This document shows, in pieces, positions 8,234 through 16,564 of a stretch of DNA of 45,611 nt (positions within the stretch are counted from its first letter, which is position 1; each line of letters starts with the position of its first letter). Origin of the DNA: Candidatus Magnetocorallium paracelense (GTDB taxonomy: Bacteria; Nitrospirota; Thermodesulfovibrionia; Thermodesulfovibrionales; Magnetobacteriaceae); assembly GCA_029001845.1 (NCBI GenBank), contig JAREWP010000014.1, positions 1 to 45,611 of the forward strand, read 5' to 3'. The notes under the pieces were generated by a model. It saw only the letters and a list, made by a program, of their open reading frames with translations. It had not been told where the DNA came from and ran no database searches. Made by a program: the position numbers and the translations under genes.

Positions 8234-9113
8234 GGTTTCAACTCCCAAAGAAGTAAATCTCCATGCTCTGGAAGGAGTTTTATACAGCTCTGTCAGTAAA
8301 TACCAAAAGGTTGAAATACTCAAGCTGGCCAGCTTTGGAACTGCACTTGTCCTTGATGGTAAAATACAGTCCGCCGAGTACGATGAGTTTATCTATCATG
8401 AAGCGCTCATTCAGCCGGCCCTGATAACATCAACGGATCCAAAAAAAGTACTTATAGCAGGAGGGGGGGAAGGCGCTTCGGTCAGAGAAACGCTAAAACA
8501 CCCGTCCATTCAGAGCGTAAGTATGGTAGACCTTGACAAGGAAGTCGTAGATATCTGTAAAAAGCACCTCACTTCATGGCACCAGGGGGCTTTTGACGAT
8601 TCAAAAGTGGATGTCTATTATGAAGATGCAAGGGGCTTCATTAAAGAGAGCACCGATACATTTGATGTTATCATATTGGATCTCCCTGAGCCTGAAGAAA
8701 CCGGCCCTGCCGTTAACCTGTATACGAGTGATTTTTATGAAGAGGTTTTTGAAAAACTTGGTCCCGACGGGATAGTTGTCACTCAGGCTACATCAGTTGC
8801 AGTTAATAACATTGGTACTTATACAACAATATTCAATAGCTTAAAATCAGTATTTCCTCTGGTGAGAGGTTATTGGGTCTCTGTCCCTTCATTTTACACT
8901 CCCTGGGGGTTCGTCTTTGCATCAAAAGGAGCAGATCCGCTTCTTCTTGATAAGAACACCATAGGCAAGAAAATCGCTGCACTGACAAAAAAACTAAGAT
9001 TTTATGATCATGAAACTCATAATGGCATATTCTCGCTCCCCAAATATCTCAGAGAGGCCATTGATAAGGAAACAAGAATAAATACCGACGCCTCTCCGAT
9101 TTCTTTTTATTAA
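8208..9113 (+). CDS. speE: aminopropyltransferase, thermospermine/spermidine synthase-like
   Basis: A 301-aa polyamine aminopropyltransferase. It has the beta N-domain, YHEAL at 63-67, the SAM-site loop GGGEGASVRETLKH (85-98), acidic VDLD (107-110), and DLPEP at 158-162 followed by GPAVNLYTSDFY. The bacterial spermidine synthase signature is DSSDP; DLPEP with GP..LYT is closer to the ACL5/thermospermine synthase and archaeal long-chain group. It overlaps speH, which supplies its co-substrate. The true product (spermidine, thermospermine or another polyamine) cannot be read from sequence. The window also has a canonical speE at 14835-15668, so this one may be specialised. Confidence 0.85.
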   Translation: MLNSKWFLEVSTPKEVNLHALEGVLYSSVSKYQKVEILKLASFGTALVLDGKIQSAEYDEFIYHEALIQPALITSTDPKKVLIAGGGEGASVRETLKHPSIQSVSMVDLDKEVVDICKKHLTSWHQGAFDDSKVDVYYEDARGFIKESTDTFDVIILDLPEPEETGPAVNLYTSDFYEEVFEKLGPDGIVVTQATSVAVNNIGTYTTIFNSLKSVFPLVRGYWVSVPSFYTPWGFVFASKGADPLLLDKNTIGKKIAALTKKLRFYDHETHNGIFSLPKYLREAIDKETRINTDASPISFY

Positions 9114-9232
9114 AAAATCCAATACAATCGACATAGGACAGACAAGAGTATCGACTGACTTTATTACGATTATTCTGTTGCTTTTCGGAAATATCTCTAA
9201 AATCTACTGTTTTAATCTTCTCAGACAACAGG

Positions 9233-9973
9233 TCAACTTAAGATTGAAAAGAAAATAGTAGTCATATTAAAGAACATTTTTTGCGGCAGACCTCCCAGCA
9301 GGTAGATGTCATCTTCCAAACGGGTCAGAATTTTCGTTAGAATAACCTCATAACCCATATTCATATAGCCTTCTTCCCCGGTTTCGTTGGTAAGGAACAA
9401 CAGCTTCCCGTCCTTATCTCTATATGTTTTCAATCTCCACTTAACTTGGCGAACATTAAGGTAAAGCTTATTAATCCTTTCAATTGGGATTTGAAGGCCG
9501 CTTATAAACAGCACATCTTCCAGTTCATATGCTTCCTTAATGCTTTTGGCGAGTCCTAAACTCAGTAAATATACTCTGTCGGTATATAGTGTTTCATTGT
9601 CAAAGGCGGCTGTAAGAACTTCATGGGAGGGCCTGTTACTGTACACACTTTCTAAAGGCGGTCCGCCATGGAAAATAGCAGTAATCTTTTGTTTTCTTAT
9701 TTTATTATCCTTTTCATATTTCGGATTTTTCAGATAAAGTCGTCTTGTTAACTCCTCCAAAGACTTCAGATTTTCCTCGACATGGTATTTGATTAATCTG
9801 GCGTCTGTTGAAATAACTGCATTTTCGATACTTTTGGCAGAACCGTTGATATCCGATGCGCAACCGGACAGGATTAATAATGAAAAAACAGTTGAAATAA
9901 AAGAAATGACAAAAAGACAGCCTGTAAAGGGGAACGCTTTTTTTTTATGTTCTAAAACGCCGGGGCGAATCAT
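9233..9973 (-). CDS. hypothetical lipoprotein
   Basis: A 246-aa protein with a basic N-terminus, one hydrophobic stretch and a lipobox LSGC ending at Cys38, so a membrane-anchored lipoprotein is likely. The mature part is mainly alpha-helical and charged (IENAVISTDARLIKYHVEENL, residues 49-69, is split by no obvious domain boundary). A terminal hydrophobic stretch (FFNMTTIFFSILS) is unusual for a lipoprotein. I do not recognise the family. Its start codon directly abuts the stop of the YgbA_NO gene (9974), so both are probably in one transcript. Confidence 0.65.
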   Translation of the reverse strand: MIRPGVLEHKKKAFPFTGCLFVISFISTVFSLLILSGCASDINGSAKSIENAVISTDARLIKYHVEENLKSLEELTRRLYLKNPKYEKDNKIRKQKITAIFHGGPPLESVYSNRPSHEVLTAAFDNETLYTDRVYLLSLGLAKSIKEAYELEDVLFISGLQIPIERINKLYLNVRQVKWRLKTYRDKDGKLLFLTNETGEEGYMNMGYEVILTKILTRLEDDIYLLGGLPQKMFFNMTTIFFSILS

Positions 9974-10300
9974 TTATTCCTTTTTTCTTTCGGGCTTCTT
10001 CTGAAATCCATCCAAAGAATGCCTAATTGCAAGATAAGGATGCCTGTAAATCATACGCGGCCCTGAAAAACGCATTATCTTTCTGGCTTTTTCCCTAATA
10101 TCTGATTTGTAGCAATGCCTCGGGCATTTGGCGCAGGTGGTCTTATTCTCCTGAAAGGGACACTTGTCAAGTCGTTTATATGCATATGAAAGAAAATCGA
10201 TACATTCGCCGCACACTTCACTCTCTGTTCCATGAGAAGAGCGACAAAAAATAGTTACCATCGCTTTAATGGTTGTTTTTTCACGGGCGATTCTTTTCAA
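9974..10300 (-). CDS. YgbA_NO / nitrous oxide-stimulated promoter family protein
   Basis: A 108-aa Cys-rich protein that matches the family named after nitrous-oxide-stimulated promoters (YgbA of E. coli). It shows IFCRSSHG, CGECIDFLSYAYKRL, KCPFQENKTTCAKCPRHCY and the diagnostic MRFSGPRMIYRHPYLAIRH. About nine cysteines and histidines in CxxC-like spacing suggest a metal site. In enterobacteria the homologue is induced by nitric oxide through NsrR. No operator could be confirmed here. It lies between the secreted DUF1566 pair and the lipoprotein. Confidence 0.85.
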   Translation of the reverse strand: MKRIAREKTTIKAMVTIFCRSSHGTESEVCGECIDFLSYAYKRLDKCPFQENKTTCAKCPRHCYKSDIREKARKIMRFSGPRMIYRHPYLAIRHSLDGFQKKPERKKE

Positions 10301-10320
10301 TTTATCTGCTAAAATTACCT

Positions 10321-11100
10321 TTATGGGCGAACGGCGAAAACTCTACCCCGGTTGTTACTGCGGAGGCCGGTGAATGCCTTTCCTTCGTTAAATAGAAAAC
10401 CTCGTGCATCTGAAGAACCGACAGCCTCCTTTGTCCACACCCATGTCCCGTTAAATTGGAATGGAGAAGGCAAATTTTTACTCCCTAAACCTTGAACATA
10501 GAGACTCTTCAACTCTTTGAGAGAGGGCATTCTCCAGCCGCCTCCGGCTGTTGTTAACTCAATGACCATTTGGTTCGCTCTATTCCAATCCATACCGTCA
10601 TTAGAGGCAATATACCATTGAATCCCTCTTAAGGAGTCGGAAATGATTCCGTTGATACTTTTTATGAACCTTTTTCCCCCTGTCTGTGGATTGATGATTT
10701 CGCTTTTTTCATTTAATATTTTTTCAATTATAATCGATTGCTCAATCTCGAAGGTTTCTCCATGTGGAGGTGTTGTTACAGAGACAGTTATTTCTTTCTC
10801 CTTCCGACTCCATTTCTTATGCCAAAATTCTAGTTGGTATGAAGAAAATGGGAACAGATTTGTGAAACTAAATTTTCCATCTACATCTGTCGTTGTGGTA
10901 AAAGAGTCATACCCTTGTGTTATGATCTTATTGGAGAGTGTTGCCTTAATTGTGACCCCCTCAATGCCTTTATCGTTTCCATCCACTACCTTCCCGGTTA
11001 ATCCCGATTTCAGATCACTATACACAGGCGTTGTCGTCAGAGACAATAATATTATTATGACAAACACGGATTTATATAAAACTTTTTGATTCCGTCGCAT
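10321..11100 (-). CDS. secreted protein with carboxypeptidase-regulatory-like and DUF1566 domains
   Basis: A 259-aa exported protein. A signal peptide (residues 1-28, ending near VYSDL) precedes a carboxypeptidase regulatory-like beta-sandwich (about 32-115: GLTGKVVDGNDKGIEGVTIKA, then the FTTTTDVDGKFSFTNL strand). The rest is a DUF1566/Lcl C-terminal domain (about 150-257) with IQWYIASNDGMDWNRA, GGGWRMPSLKELKSLY and an end VFAVRP. DUF1566 domains are often found in surface proteins with C-type-lectin-like folds; the ligand is unknown. Its ATG overlaps the stop of its paralogue at 11100 as TAATG. No catalytic residues are evident. Confidence 0.8.
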   Translation of the reverse strand: MRRNQKVLYKSVFVIIILLSLTTTPVYSDLKSGLTGKVVDGNDKGIEGVTIKATLSNKIITQGYDSFTTTTDVDGKFSFTNLFPFSSYQLEFWHKKWSRKEKEITVSVTTPPHGETFEIEQSIIIEKILNEKSEIINPQTGGKRFIKSINGIISDSLRGIQWYIASNDGMDWNRANQMVIELTTAGGGWRMPSLKELKSLYVQGLGSKNLPSPFQFNGTWVWTKEAVGSSDARGFLFNEGKAFTGLRSNNRGRVFAVRP

Positions 11101-11933
11101 TAGTTCAACTTACGTACAGCAATGGCGCGGTCGCAGTTACTGTGGTTACGGTCTATGGAGTACCAGGTTTCATTGTGGCAGTCAAAAAGCCATGCCTTAG
11201 AGGGTGTGTGTGCTTCACCGGACCAAATCCATGCTCCTGTCGTTCTAAATAAAGATGGCAGCCCATGACTATAGACGTTACTGCTTTTGTCGCCCTGAAA
11301 ACAGAGTGTTTCAAGTTCGTTCCGCTTTGGCAATCTCCAATGGCCGCCGTTTACTGTTAAATTCTCGATCCAAAAAAGTGCTTCATCGTAATTTGTGTCC
11401 TTATCAGGCCCTTCATACCACTGTAGTTTTGCATATGAATCTGAAATCATGCCTGTCTTGTTTTTTGTAAGCCTGATTTCGTTTGTATATGGATTTATTC
11501 CCTCGTTATTTTTATTTATCGGATTTTTCACAATCAGAGGTTTATCGAGTTCAAGCGTCTTGCTATGAGATGGTGTTTTTATGAAAATATTCGGTACATT
11601 AGGCTTCCATTGCCTGTGCCACAATCGAAGAACATAATTTGACAAAGGAAGTAATTCTTCAAATAGAAATGTACCGCTCGATGTCGTTGTCGTGTCGAAG
11701 TACTCATAACCGATAAGCATATCGGCAGTGACCTCAGTGGGTTTACTCTTTTTTTCGGAAGCGTTTTCAGGTAAAAGTCGCACCATGACTTTTACTCCAC
11801 CAATTCCATGACCGTTTACATCTATAACTTTTCCCTTAAGTGCTGATGTTTGAGCAGAAAAAGAGTGAGTAACAGGCAGACATAAGAATGCTAAAATCAG
11901 CCATGATTTGAATATACTTGTATGAGAAGACAA
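11100..11933 (-). CDS. secreted protein with carboxypeptidase-regulatory-like and DUF1566 domains (paralogue)
   Basis: A 277-aa tandem paralogue of the 10321-11100 protein with the same order: signal peptide (1-27), regulatory-like beta-sandwich with GKVIDVNGHGIGGVKVMV and FDTTTTSSGTFLFEELLPLS, then a DUF1566 domain with LQWYEGPDKDTNYDEA, GGHWRLPKRNELETL and ending RAIAVRKLN. The two have diverged well beyond recent duplication but kept the same short linkers (INPxTxxxRxxKS/KN). It is translated upstream of its partner with a one-base overlap, so the two are probably made in similar amounts and may act together. Confidence 0.8.
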   Translation of the reverse strand: MSSHTSIFKSWLILAFLCLPVTHSFSAQTSALKGKVIDVNGHGIGGVKVMVRLLPENASEKKSKPTEVTADMLIGYEYFDTTTTSSGTFLFEELLPLSNYVLRLWHRQWKPNVPNIFIKTPSHSKTLELDKPLIVKNPINKNNEGINPYTNEIRLTKNKTGMISDSYAKLQWYEGPDKDTNYDEALFWIENLTVNGGHWRLPKRNELETLCFQGDKSSNVYSHGLPSLFRTTGAWIWSGEAHTPSKAWLFDCHNETWYSIDRNHSNCDRAIAVRKLN

Positions 11934-11947
11934 AAAGCACCTCTTTT

Positions 11948-12325
11948 TCAGTTGTCACCTGCTATTAATGGTAATATAGTGAAAACGATAAACATAAGAT
12001 AGATGAACAAGAGGGCGAACGATGCCTTTGCTCTGCCATATTTTCCCTTGTGAAAAAAAGGTATTGTTATCAGAATGACGATGCAGGCTAAGGGAAGGAG
12101 AACAGCGCCTATGAAGGCCGTATTGCCCGGGAAATAACTTATCAACTTGTATAACCAAAGGAAGTACCACTCAGGCGTTGGCTGAAAAGGTGTTGTAAAA
12201 TTAATCTCCCTGCCGGGCTCCTGTGGAAAGAGCATGGCCAAAAAGAATATCAACTCAATTATGAGAAAAAAAGCAATAAATACTTCAAAAAGATAATCGG
12301 GATAAAACTTTTTTTTATTTCCCAT
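11948..12325 (-). CDS. solitary cytochrome b subunit IV-like (PetD-type) membrane protein
   Basis: A 125-aa polytopic protein with three hydrophobic helices (about 12-32, 69-89, 100-120). It contains TPEWYFLWLYKL, in which PEWY is the Qo-site motif of cytochrome b. This is the layout of the C-terminal half of cytochrome b as a separate subunit (b6f subunit IV type). No cytochrome b6 half, Rieske protein or cytochrome c gene is nearby; upstream lies a broken C-family repeat and an A-family element. No Shine-Dalgarno is seen. Either its partners are elsewhere or the gene was cut off from its operon. Confidence 0.75.
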   Translation of the reverse strand: MGNKKKFYPDYLFEVFIAFFLIIELIFFLAMLFPQEPGREINFTTPFQPTPEWYFLWLYKLISYFPGNTAFIGAVLLPLACIVILITIPFFHKGKYGRAKASFALLFIYLMFIVFTILPLIAGDN

Positions 12326-12332
12326 GATGATT

Positions 12333-12389
12333 CAATACCATTAACTTAAGGACCTTCCGCCTTCACCGGCTGAACTCGAAGGCGCCGCT
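12333..12389. repeat. family C palindrome, broken half copy
   Basis: CAATACCATTAACTTAAGG starts here, followed by CTTCCGCCTTCACCGGCTGAA and similar core bases shared with the full copies at 38985 and 42511. The right half is missing; ten bases later the A-family element at 12400 starts. Confidence 0.8.
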
Positions 12390-12399
12390 CAGGTACTTG

Positions 12400-12578
12400 G
12401 GGACTCGAAAATTACTAATATACCATAACGCATCCCGTCTTCAGGCCGTATTTGGGTGCGCCTCAATCGCAAAATCCTCAACATAGCGCTGCTATGCCTG
12501 CGGTTTTGCTCAATCGTTGCACCCAAATCCAGCCTAAATCCGGGCGCGATCCAGGTATATTAGTAATTTTCGAGTCCC
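12400..12578. repeat. family A palindromic element, copy A1
   Basis: A 179-bp element with perfect 25-bp terminal inverted repeats (GGGACTCGAAAATTACTAAT... at 12400-12424 and its complement at 12554-12578). Inner arms (ATTTGGGTGC with GCACCCAAAT) surround a core at about 12464-12516 with CATAGCGCTGCTATG in the middle. It ends on the base before the pepA stop codon (12579-12581), so it will be the 3' end of the pepA message. It carries no coding capacity. Confidence 0.9.
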
Positions 12579-14048
12579 TTATACTCTTCCTTTGAGAAAC
12601 TGTAAAATGAGCCTTACGCCGATTCCGGTGGCGCCCTTCGCCAGATAGGGCTTTACTTTGTCGTTCCATGCCGTAGAAGCGATATCCAGATGCGCCCAAG
12701 GCGTATCTCCGGCGAACTCCTTAAGAAAATAACCTGCCGTAACAAGAGAGCCGCTTTTGCCTCCGGTGTTTTTTATATCTGCAATATCGCTTTTAATATA
12801 ATCCTTGTATTCATTATATAACGGCATCTGCCACACTCTCTCAAAGGTCTCGTCCGATGCTCTTTTAAGAGCCGTCATCAAATCGTCATTATTTCCCATC
12901 ATGGCGATCGCCTCGTTTCCAAGAGCCACCGCGCACGCGCCTGTCAAGGTGGCGATATCAATAATACACCGGGGTTTGTACTTCTTTATCGAGTATTCGA
13001 TAGCATCCGCCAGAACAAGCCTTCCCTCTGCATCTGTGTTTATTATTTCGACTGTTTTACCTGATACGGTTTTAACGACATTGCCCGGTTGTGAAGCACT
13101 TCCGCCCGGCATATTATCGGAGGCAGGAAGAAGACCTATCAGATTAACCGGAATGTCGAGGGCTGCGACAGCCTTGAAAACTCCCAACACGGCCGCTCCT
13201 CCCGCCATATCGTATTTCATCTTCTCCATACCACCGGAAGGTTTCAAAGAAATACCACCGCTGTCAAAGGTAATAGATTTTCCTATTAAAACGACAGGTT
13301 TTTCCCTCTTTTTTTTATATTCAAGAATAATGAATCTGGGCTCTTCATGGGAACCTCTTGTAACCGATAGATAAGCGCCCATGCCCTCTTTTTCTATTTG
13401 CTGTTTCCCGAGTATTCGAACCTTTATTCCTTTACCGGAAATCGCTTTTGCACTCTCTGCAAGGTCTGTCGGAGTAAGATCGTTCGATGGCGTATTAACG
13501 AGATCCCTGGCGAAATTAGTCGCTTCCACAGTCAACTCCAATGTTTGAAGATCAATAGGTTTGCCATCTGTAAGTATCTTCATTGAGGTGAATTCATTAT
13601 TATTTTCCTTTTTTTTATATTTATCGAAACTGTAAAGTCTTAAAAGGGCGCCTTCTATAAAATAATGAGCCGGTTTCAGCAAAATATCGATTTTTTCCTC
13701 TATTAAATCAAAAGTTATTGTTGATAAAGCGATATCTTGAGTTTTTTTACCGGATAGAAAGGCCATTGCCTGTCCCCCTGCCTGTCTGATAGTCTCTCCC
13801 GTTACCTCAGACAGCTTTCCCAGGCCGACGAGCAATATACTGTCAATATCCATTCCCTTTATATGAATGAGTGTTGTTTGCTTTGTCTTTCCCGTAAACT
13901 CCTTTTTATCGATCACTCTCTTTAAGAGGTGTCCTGTCAACTCGTCCAGTTCGGAATACAAATCAGAGGGCTGATCTTCATAATATGGCAAAATAAGCGT
14001 ATCTGTCTTAATAGTATTCTCAGAGGTCTTTTTAAAAGAAATTTTCAT
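12579..14048 (-). CDS. pepA: leucyl aminopeptidase (M17)
   Basis: A 489-aa cytosolic M17 aminopeptidase that removes N-terminal residues using two metal ions. The N-terminal macro-like domain covers residues 1-160, followed by the catalytic domain with VNTPSNDLTPTDLAE, the metal-site stretch GKSITFDSGGISLKPSGG with MKYDMAGG, and the diagnostic NTDAEGRLVLADA. The length is standard. It is 17 bp after the 14066-14845 gene and likely ends that operon; its stop codon abuts repeat A1. Confidence 0.96.
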   Translation of the reverse strand: MKISFKKTSENTIKTDTLILPYYEDQPSDLYSELDELTGHLLKRVIDKKEFTGKTKQTTLIHIKGMDIDSILLVGLGKLSEVTGETIRQAGGQAMAFLSGKKTQDIALSTITFDLIEEKIDILLKPAHYFIEGALLRLYSFDKYKKKENNNEFTSMKILTDGKPIDLQTLELTVEATNFARDLVNTPSNDLTPTDLAESAKAISGKGIKVRILGKQQIEKEGMGAYLSVTRGSHEEPRFIILEYKKKREKPVVLIGKSITFDSGGISLKPSGGMEKMKYDMAGGAAVLGVFKAVAALDIPVNLIGLLPASDNMPGGSASQPGNVVKTVSGKTVEIINTDAEGRLVLADAIEYSIKKYKPRCIIDIATLTGACAVALGNEAIAMMGNNDDLMTALKRASDETFERVWQMPLYNEYKDYIKSDIADIKNTGGKSGSLVTAGYFLKEFAGDTPWAHLDIASTAWNDKVKPYLAKGATGIGVRLILQFLKGRV

Positions 14049-14065
14049 TTTCTCTCCTTAATGCT

Positions 14066-14845
14066 TCATTTTATGTTATACAACTTTTCGGATAAATCTT
14101 CGATTTTTAGATTTGGACATTTTTCCTGAAACAATTGCACCTGTTGCTCTATTTTAAAAGCGGATAAATCGCTGTTTGAAGCAAATGCGATCGTATTGCC
14201 GGAACTTTCGCATGGAAGAAGCCACATGTGATTATAAACGCTGCTTATTCTTTCACGTATCATCGTATAAAGAGAATTATCCCCTGTCATGAGATTTATA
14301 GCGGTTACGCCATGGGGAGAAAGAGCTCTCCCGGTATCCGAGAAAAATTCTCTTTTCGTTAAACGATCAGGTTGGCTGTTACCTATATAGGCGTCAATAA
14401 AAATTATGTCGTAAACACGCTGTTTTCTTTTAATATGTAATGCTGCATCGTCGATAATGACCTCTGTACCGTCTCTTTTCGTGAAGCCGAAATATTTTTC
14501 AGCGATTTCAACTATTGCCAAATCTATCTCTACAATATCGATTTTAAGGTTTTCAAATACCGAACTCAGAATATTCGATAAAGCACCTCCTCCAAGTCCC
14601 ATAATAAGCACCGATTCAGGCGCCGGGCAAAAGGCAAAAGCAAAGCTGAAATTCTTTAAATATTCAAGGCATGGAAACGACGGATTATCCATGTTTACGA
14701 CACTCTGCCTTATATTATGCGGCGACCAGAGGGTGACTTCACTACCTTCGCCGGTTACAACGATGTCGCTGTAATCGCTCTTGACTTTACATAAAACTCT
14801 CTTTTTAGAATCAGCTTTCCCAAACATGGTTGCTCTACCAGTCAA
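14066..14845 (-). CDS. spermidine-synthase-like Rossmann protein, probably not an aminopropyltransferase
   Basis: A 259-aa protein with the SAM-binding fold of the spermidine synthase family: VLIMGLGGGALSN, then DIVEIDLAIVEIAEKYF, then IIFIDAYIGNSQPDRL. The aminopropyltransferase YHE and DSxD motifs are absent (DAYIG stands where DSSDP would be), so a methyltransferase or a non-catalytic partner is more likely. It overlaps the canonical speE upstream by 11 bp, so the two are translationally coupled. Such SpeE-like neighbours are commonly annotated as fused-type spermidine synthase-like proteins without known substrate. Confidence 0.7.
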   Translation of the reverse strand: MTGRATMFGKADSKKRVLCKVKSDYSDIVVTGEGSEVTLWSPHNIRQSVVNMDNPSFPCLEYLKNFSFAFAFCPAPESVLIMGLGGGALSNILSSVFENLKIDIVEIDLAIVEIAEKYFGFTKRDGTEVIIDDAALHIKRKQRVYDIIFIDAYIGNSQPDRLTKREFFSDTGRALSPHGVTAINLMTGDNSLYTMIRERISSVYNHMWLLPCESSGNTIAFASNSDLSAFKIEQQVQLFQEKCPNLKIEDLSEKLYNIK

Positions 14846-15668
14846 GCTCCCTGTTTATCAGCTTGCGATAGAATCCCTTTGTGAGAAATGACTGCAAATG
14901 TATTTCCGAATCATAATACCTGGTTTTGATTTCACAGTGACGATTTATTGTTCTTGGATCGATGTCCGTGCCGCCTATGGAAAAAGTCCACCAGTTTCCG
15001 GGATAAGTGGCGATAGGGGTCGTATAAAGATCAACGACAGGGAAAACCTTTTTCAGCATTTCCTGCATCTCAATCACAATCTCTTTATGAAAATGGAGAG
15101 ATTCGGTATGAGTAACCAGCATACCTCGATTATTCATGGATTTTTTGGCTGACTGAAAAAAATCAATGGTAAAGAGAGTTCTCGCGAATCCGATAATGTC
15201 TGTGGAATCAACAATAATTATATCGAGATCATCTGTTCGCTTAATGAATTCCGCGCCGTCCATAACTTTTATTTGAACTCTCGGATCGTCGAGACCACTC
15301 GATAAAGACGGGAAAAACTCTCTGGCAATTTTTATGACCTCCTCATCAATCTCCACAAAATAGAGTTTTTCGACTCCTTGATGTTTCAATACCTCTCTTA
15401 CTGTACCACCGTCTCCGCCTCCAATCACAGCCACTCTTTTTGGCGCATGATGGGAATGCATAACAATGTGCGTCAGCATTTCATGATAAAAAAACTCATC
15501 CTTTTCAGTAAGCTGGACAATGCCGTCGAGAATAAGTATTTTTCCAAAAGTATTATTCTCTATGACCATGATATCCTGGTATTTGGTCTTACCTTTATAA
15601 AGAATTCGCTCTGCTTCATAGGAGTACTCTACAGGAGAATAGGGCTCTTTCTCAAAAAATTTAATCAT
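14835..15668 (-). CDS. speE: spermidine synthase
   Basis: A 277-aa canonical bacterial aminopropyltransferase that transfers the aminopropyl group of decarboxylated SAM to putrescine. Motifs are YHEML (61-65), VIGGGDGGTVREVLKH (81-96), EIDEEV (106-111) and the catalytic DSTD (154-157). The usual DSTDP proline is replaced by Ile158, a mild deviation. The speH gene is at 7826, not next to this one. It is first in a minus-strand operon with the 14066 SpeE-like gene and pepA. Family C's minimal palindrome lies 33 bp upstream of the start. Confidence 0.92.
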   Translation of the reverse strand: MIKFFEKEPYSPVEYSYEAERILYKGKTKYQDIMVIENNTFGKILILDGIVQLTEKDEFFYHEMLTHIVMHSHHAPKRVAVIGGGDGGTVREVLKHQGVEKLYFVEIDEEVIKIAREFFPSLSSGLDDPRVQIKVMDGAEFIKRTDDLDIIIVDSTDIIGFARTLFTIDFFQSAKKSMNNRGMLVTHTESLHFHKEIVIEMQEMLKKVFPVVDLYTTPIATYPGNWWTFSIGGTDIDPRTINRHCEIKTRYYDSEIHLQSFLTKGFYRKLINRELDW

Positions 15669-15700
15669 TACAACCTCAAGTGGAATTGCTAATATTTAAA

Positions 15701-15747
15701 CAATGACATTAACTTAAGGGGTGAAGCACCTTAAGTTAATGTCATTG
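15701..15747. repeat. family C minimal palindrome
   Basis: Two perfect 19-bp arms (CAATGACATTAACTTAAGG and complement) around a 9-base loop GGTGAAGCA. This is just the outer arms of the full C elements with the core removed. It lies between the stop of the FliL-like gene (15814, minus strand) and the start of speE (15668), so it would form a hairpin in the intergenic RNA. Confidence 0.93.
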
Positions 15748-15813
15748 AGTATTTAAAAAGAAGAAATGTAAGGGGTATTGTATTAAATGAGATGGACGAT
15801 TGTCAAAAACATG

Positions 15814-16278
15814 TTATTGAATAACAAATTCCGTAAAATAGATATTTGTGATAATATTCTCCCCGACCATTCTGTTCGCTCGTATTAAAATTTCGTCTTT
15901 CAGTTTGAACTTTCCTCTGGCGCCGGACAGGGAGTCTATGGTTTTATAATTCATTAAAATCATGATAGCGTCCCTTATTTTCGGCTCCACGCTCTTATAA
16001 TGCTCTTCAACGAGCCCGTTAATAAGTTCAAATTGTAAATCGAATTTAATATATCTGTTTGAATCTCTTAAATTCAATATAAAAGGCTCCATTGTAACCA
16101 AAATTGGCATGGTGCTCAACATTTCCTCATCGATTTTGGCATCGTCTTCTTCTTCTCCTGACAGAGGGGAGGCATTTATCGACAGAAGTATCAACGGAAT
16201 GAGCAGAAATGGGAGAAGTTTTCTTTTGATTGTATTTGTAAGAGACTTTATTATTTGTAGCATTTTTACAGGCATCAT
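15814..16278 (-). CDS. FliL-like protein
   Basis: A 154-aa protein with a positively charged N-terminus, a membrane or signal segment at about 20-36, a short acidic linker (EEEDDAKIDEE) and a FliL domain from about 58 (VTMEPFILNLRDSNRYIKFDLQ to the end). FliL sits at the flagellar basal body and strengthens the stator. No flagellar gene is near, so it may be a member of a non-flagellar FliL subgroup or an isolated copy. AGGAG lies six bases before the tandem ATGATG; either ATG could be used. Confidence 0.75.
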   Translation of the reverse strand: MMPVKMLQIIKSLTNTIKRKLLPFLLIPLILLSINASPLSGEEEDDAKIDEEMLSTMPILVTMEPFILNLRDSNRYIKFDLQFELINGLVEEHYKSVEPKIRDAIMILMNYKTIDSLSGARGKFKLKDEILIRANRMVGENIITNIYFTEFVIQ

Positions 16279-16413
16279 TTTACTCCTAAGGTATTATTGT
16301 GTTTTTTAGTGATATCCGACTTTTAATATGTAACAGAATCATTATGATAATATTCTCGACTGGAAAAGCAGGTTCAACTTTCATGCGTCTATTACGACAG
16401 CGACACTTTATCC

Positions 16414-16564
16414 TAAACAGCAGTCAGCTATCAGCGGTCAGCCTTCAGCTTAAGAAAGAATTGATGTTATGCCAATAATAAGTTTCACCTTACGGGTAAA
16501 TCTGTTTTGAATCATAAAGTGTTTCAATTAAAGAGCTGACAGCTGACAGCTAAATGCTGTTTTA
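16414..16564. repeat. family B element, copy B1
   Basis: A 151-bp element with ends TAAACAGCAGTCAGC and GCTAAATGCTGTTTTA, which are partial inverted repeats, and an inside that includes GATGTTATGCCAATAATAAG and TTCACCTTACGGG. Copy B2 at 18253 has the same orientation; copy B3 at 40626 is reversed. It lies in a 585-bp stretch (16279-16863) with no gene, which also has short echoing words around 16590-16650 (CTTATGTCTTACGCCTG, TTGCCTTATGCC). Confidence 0.9.
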
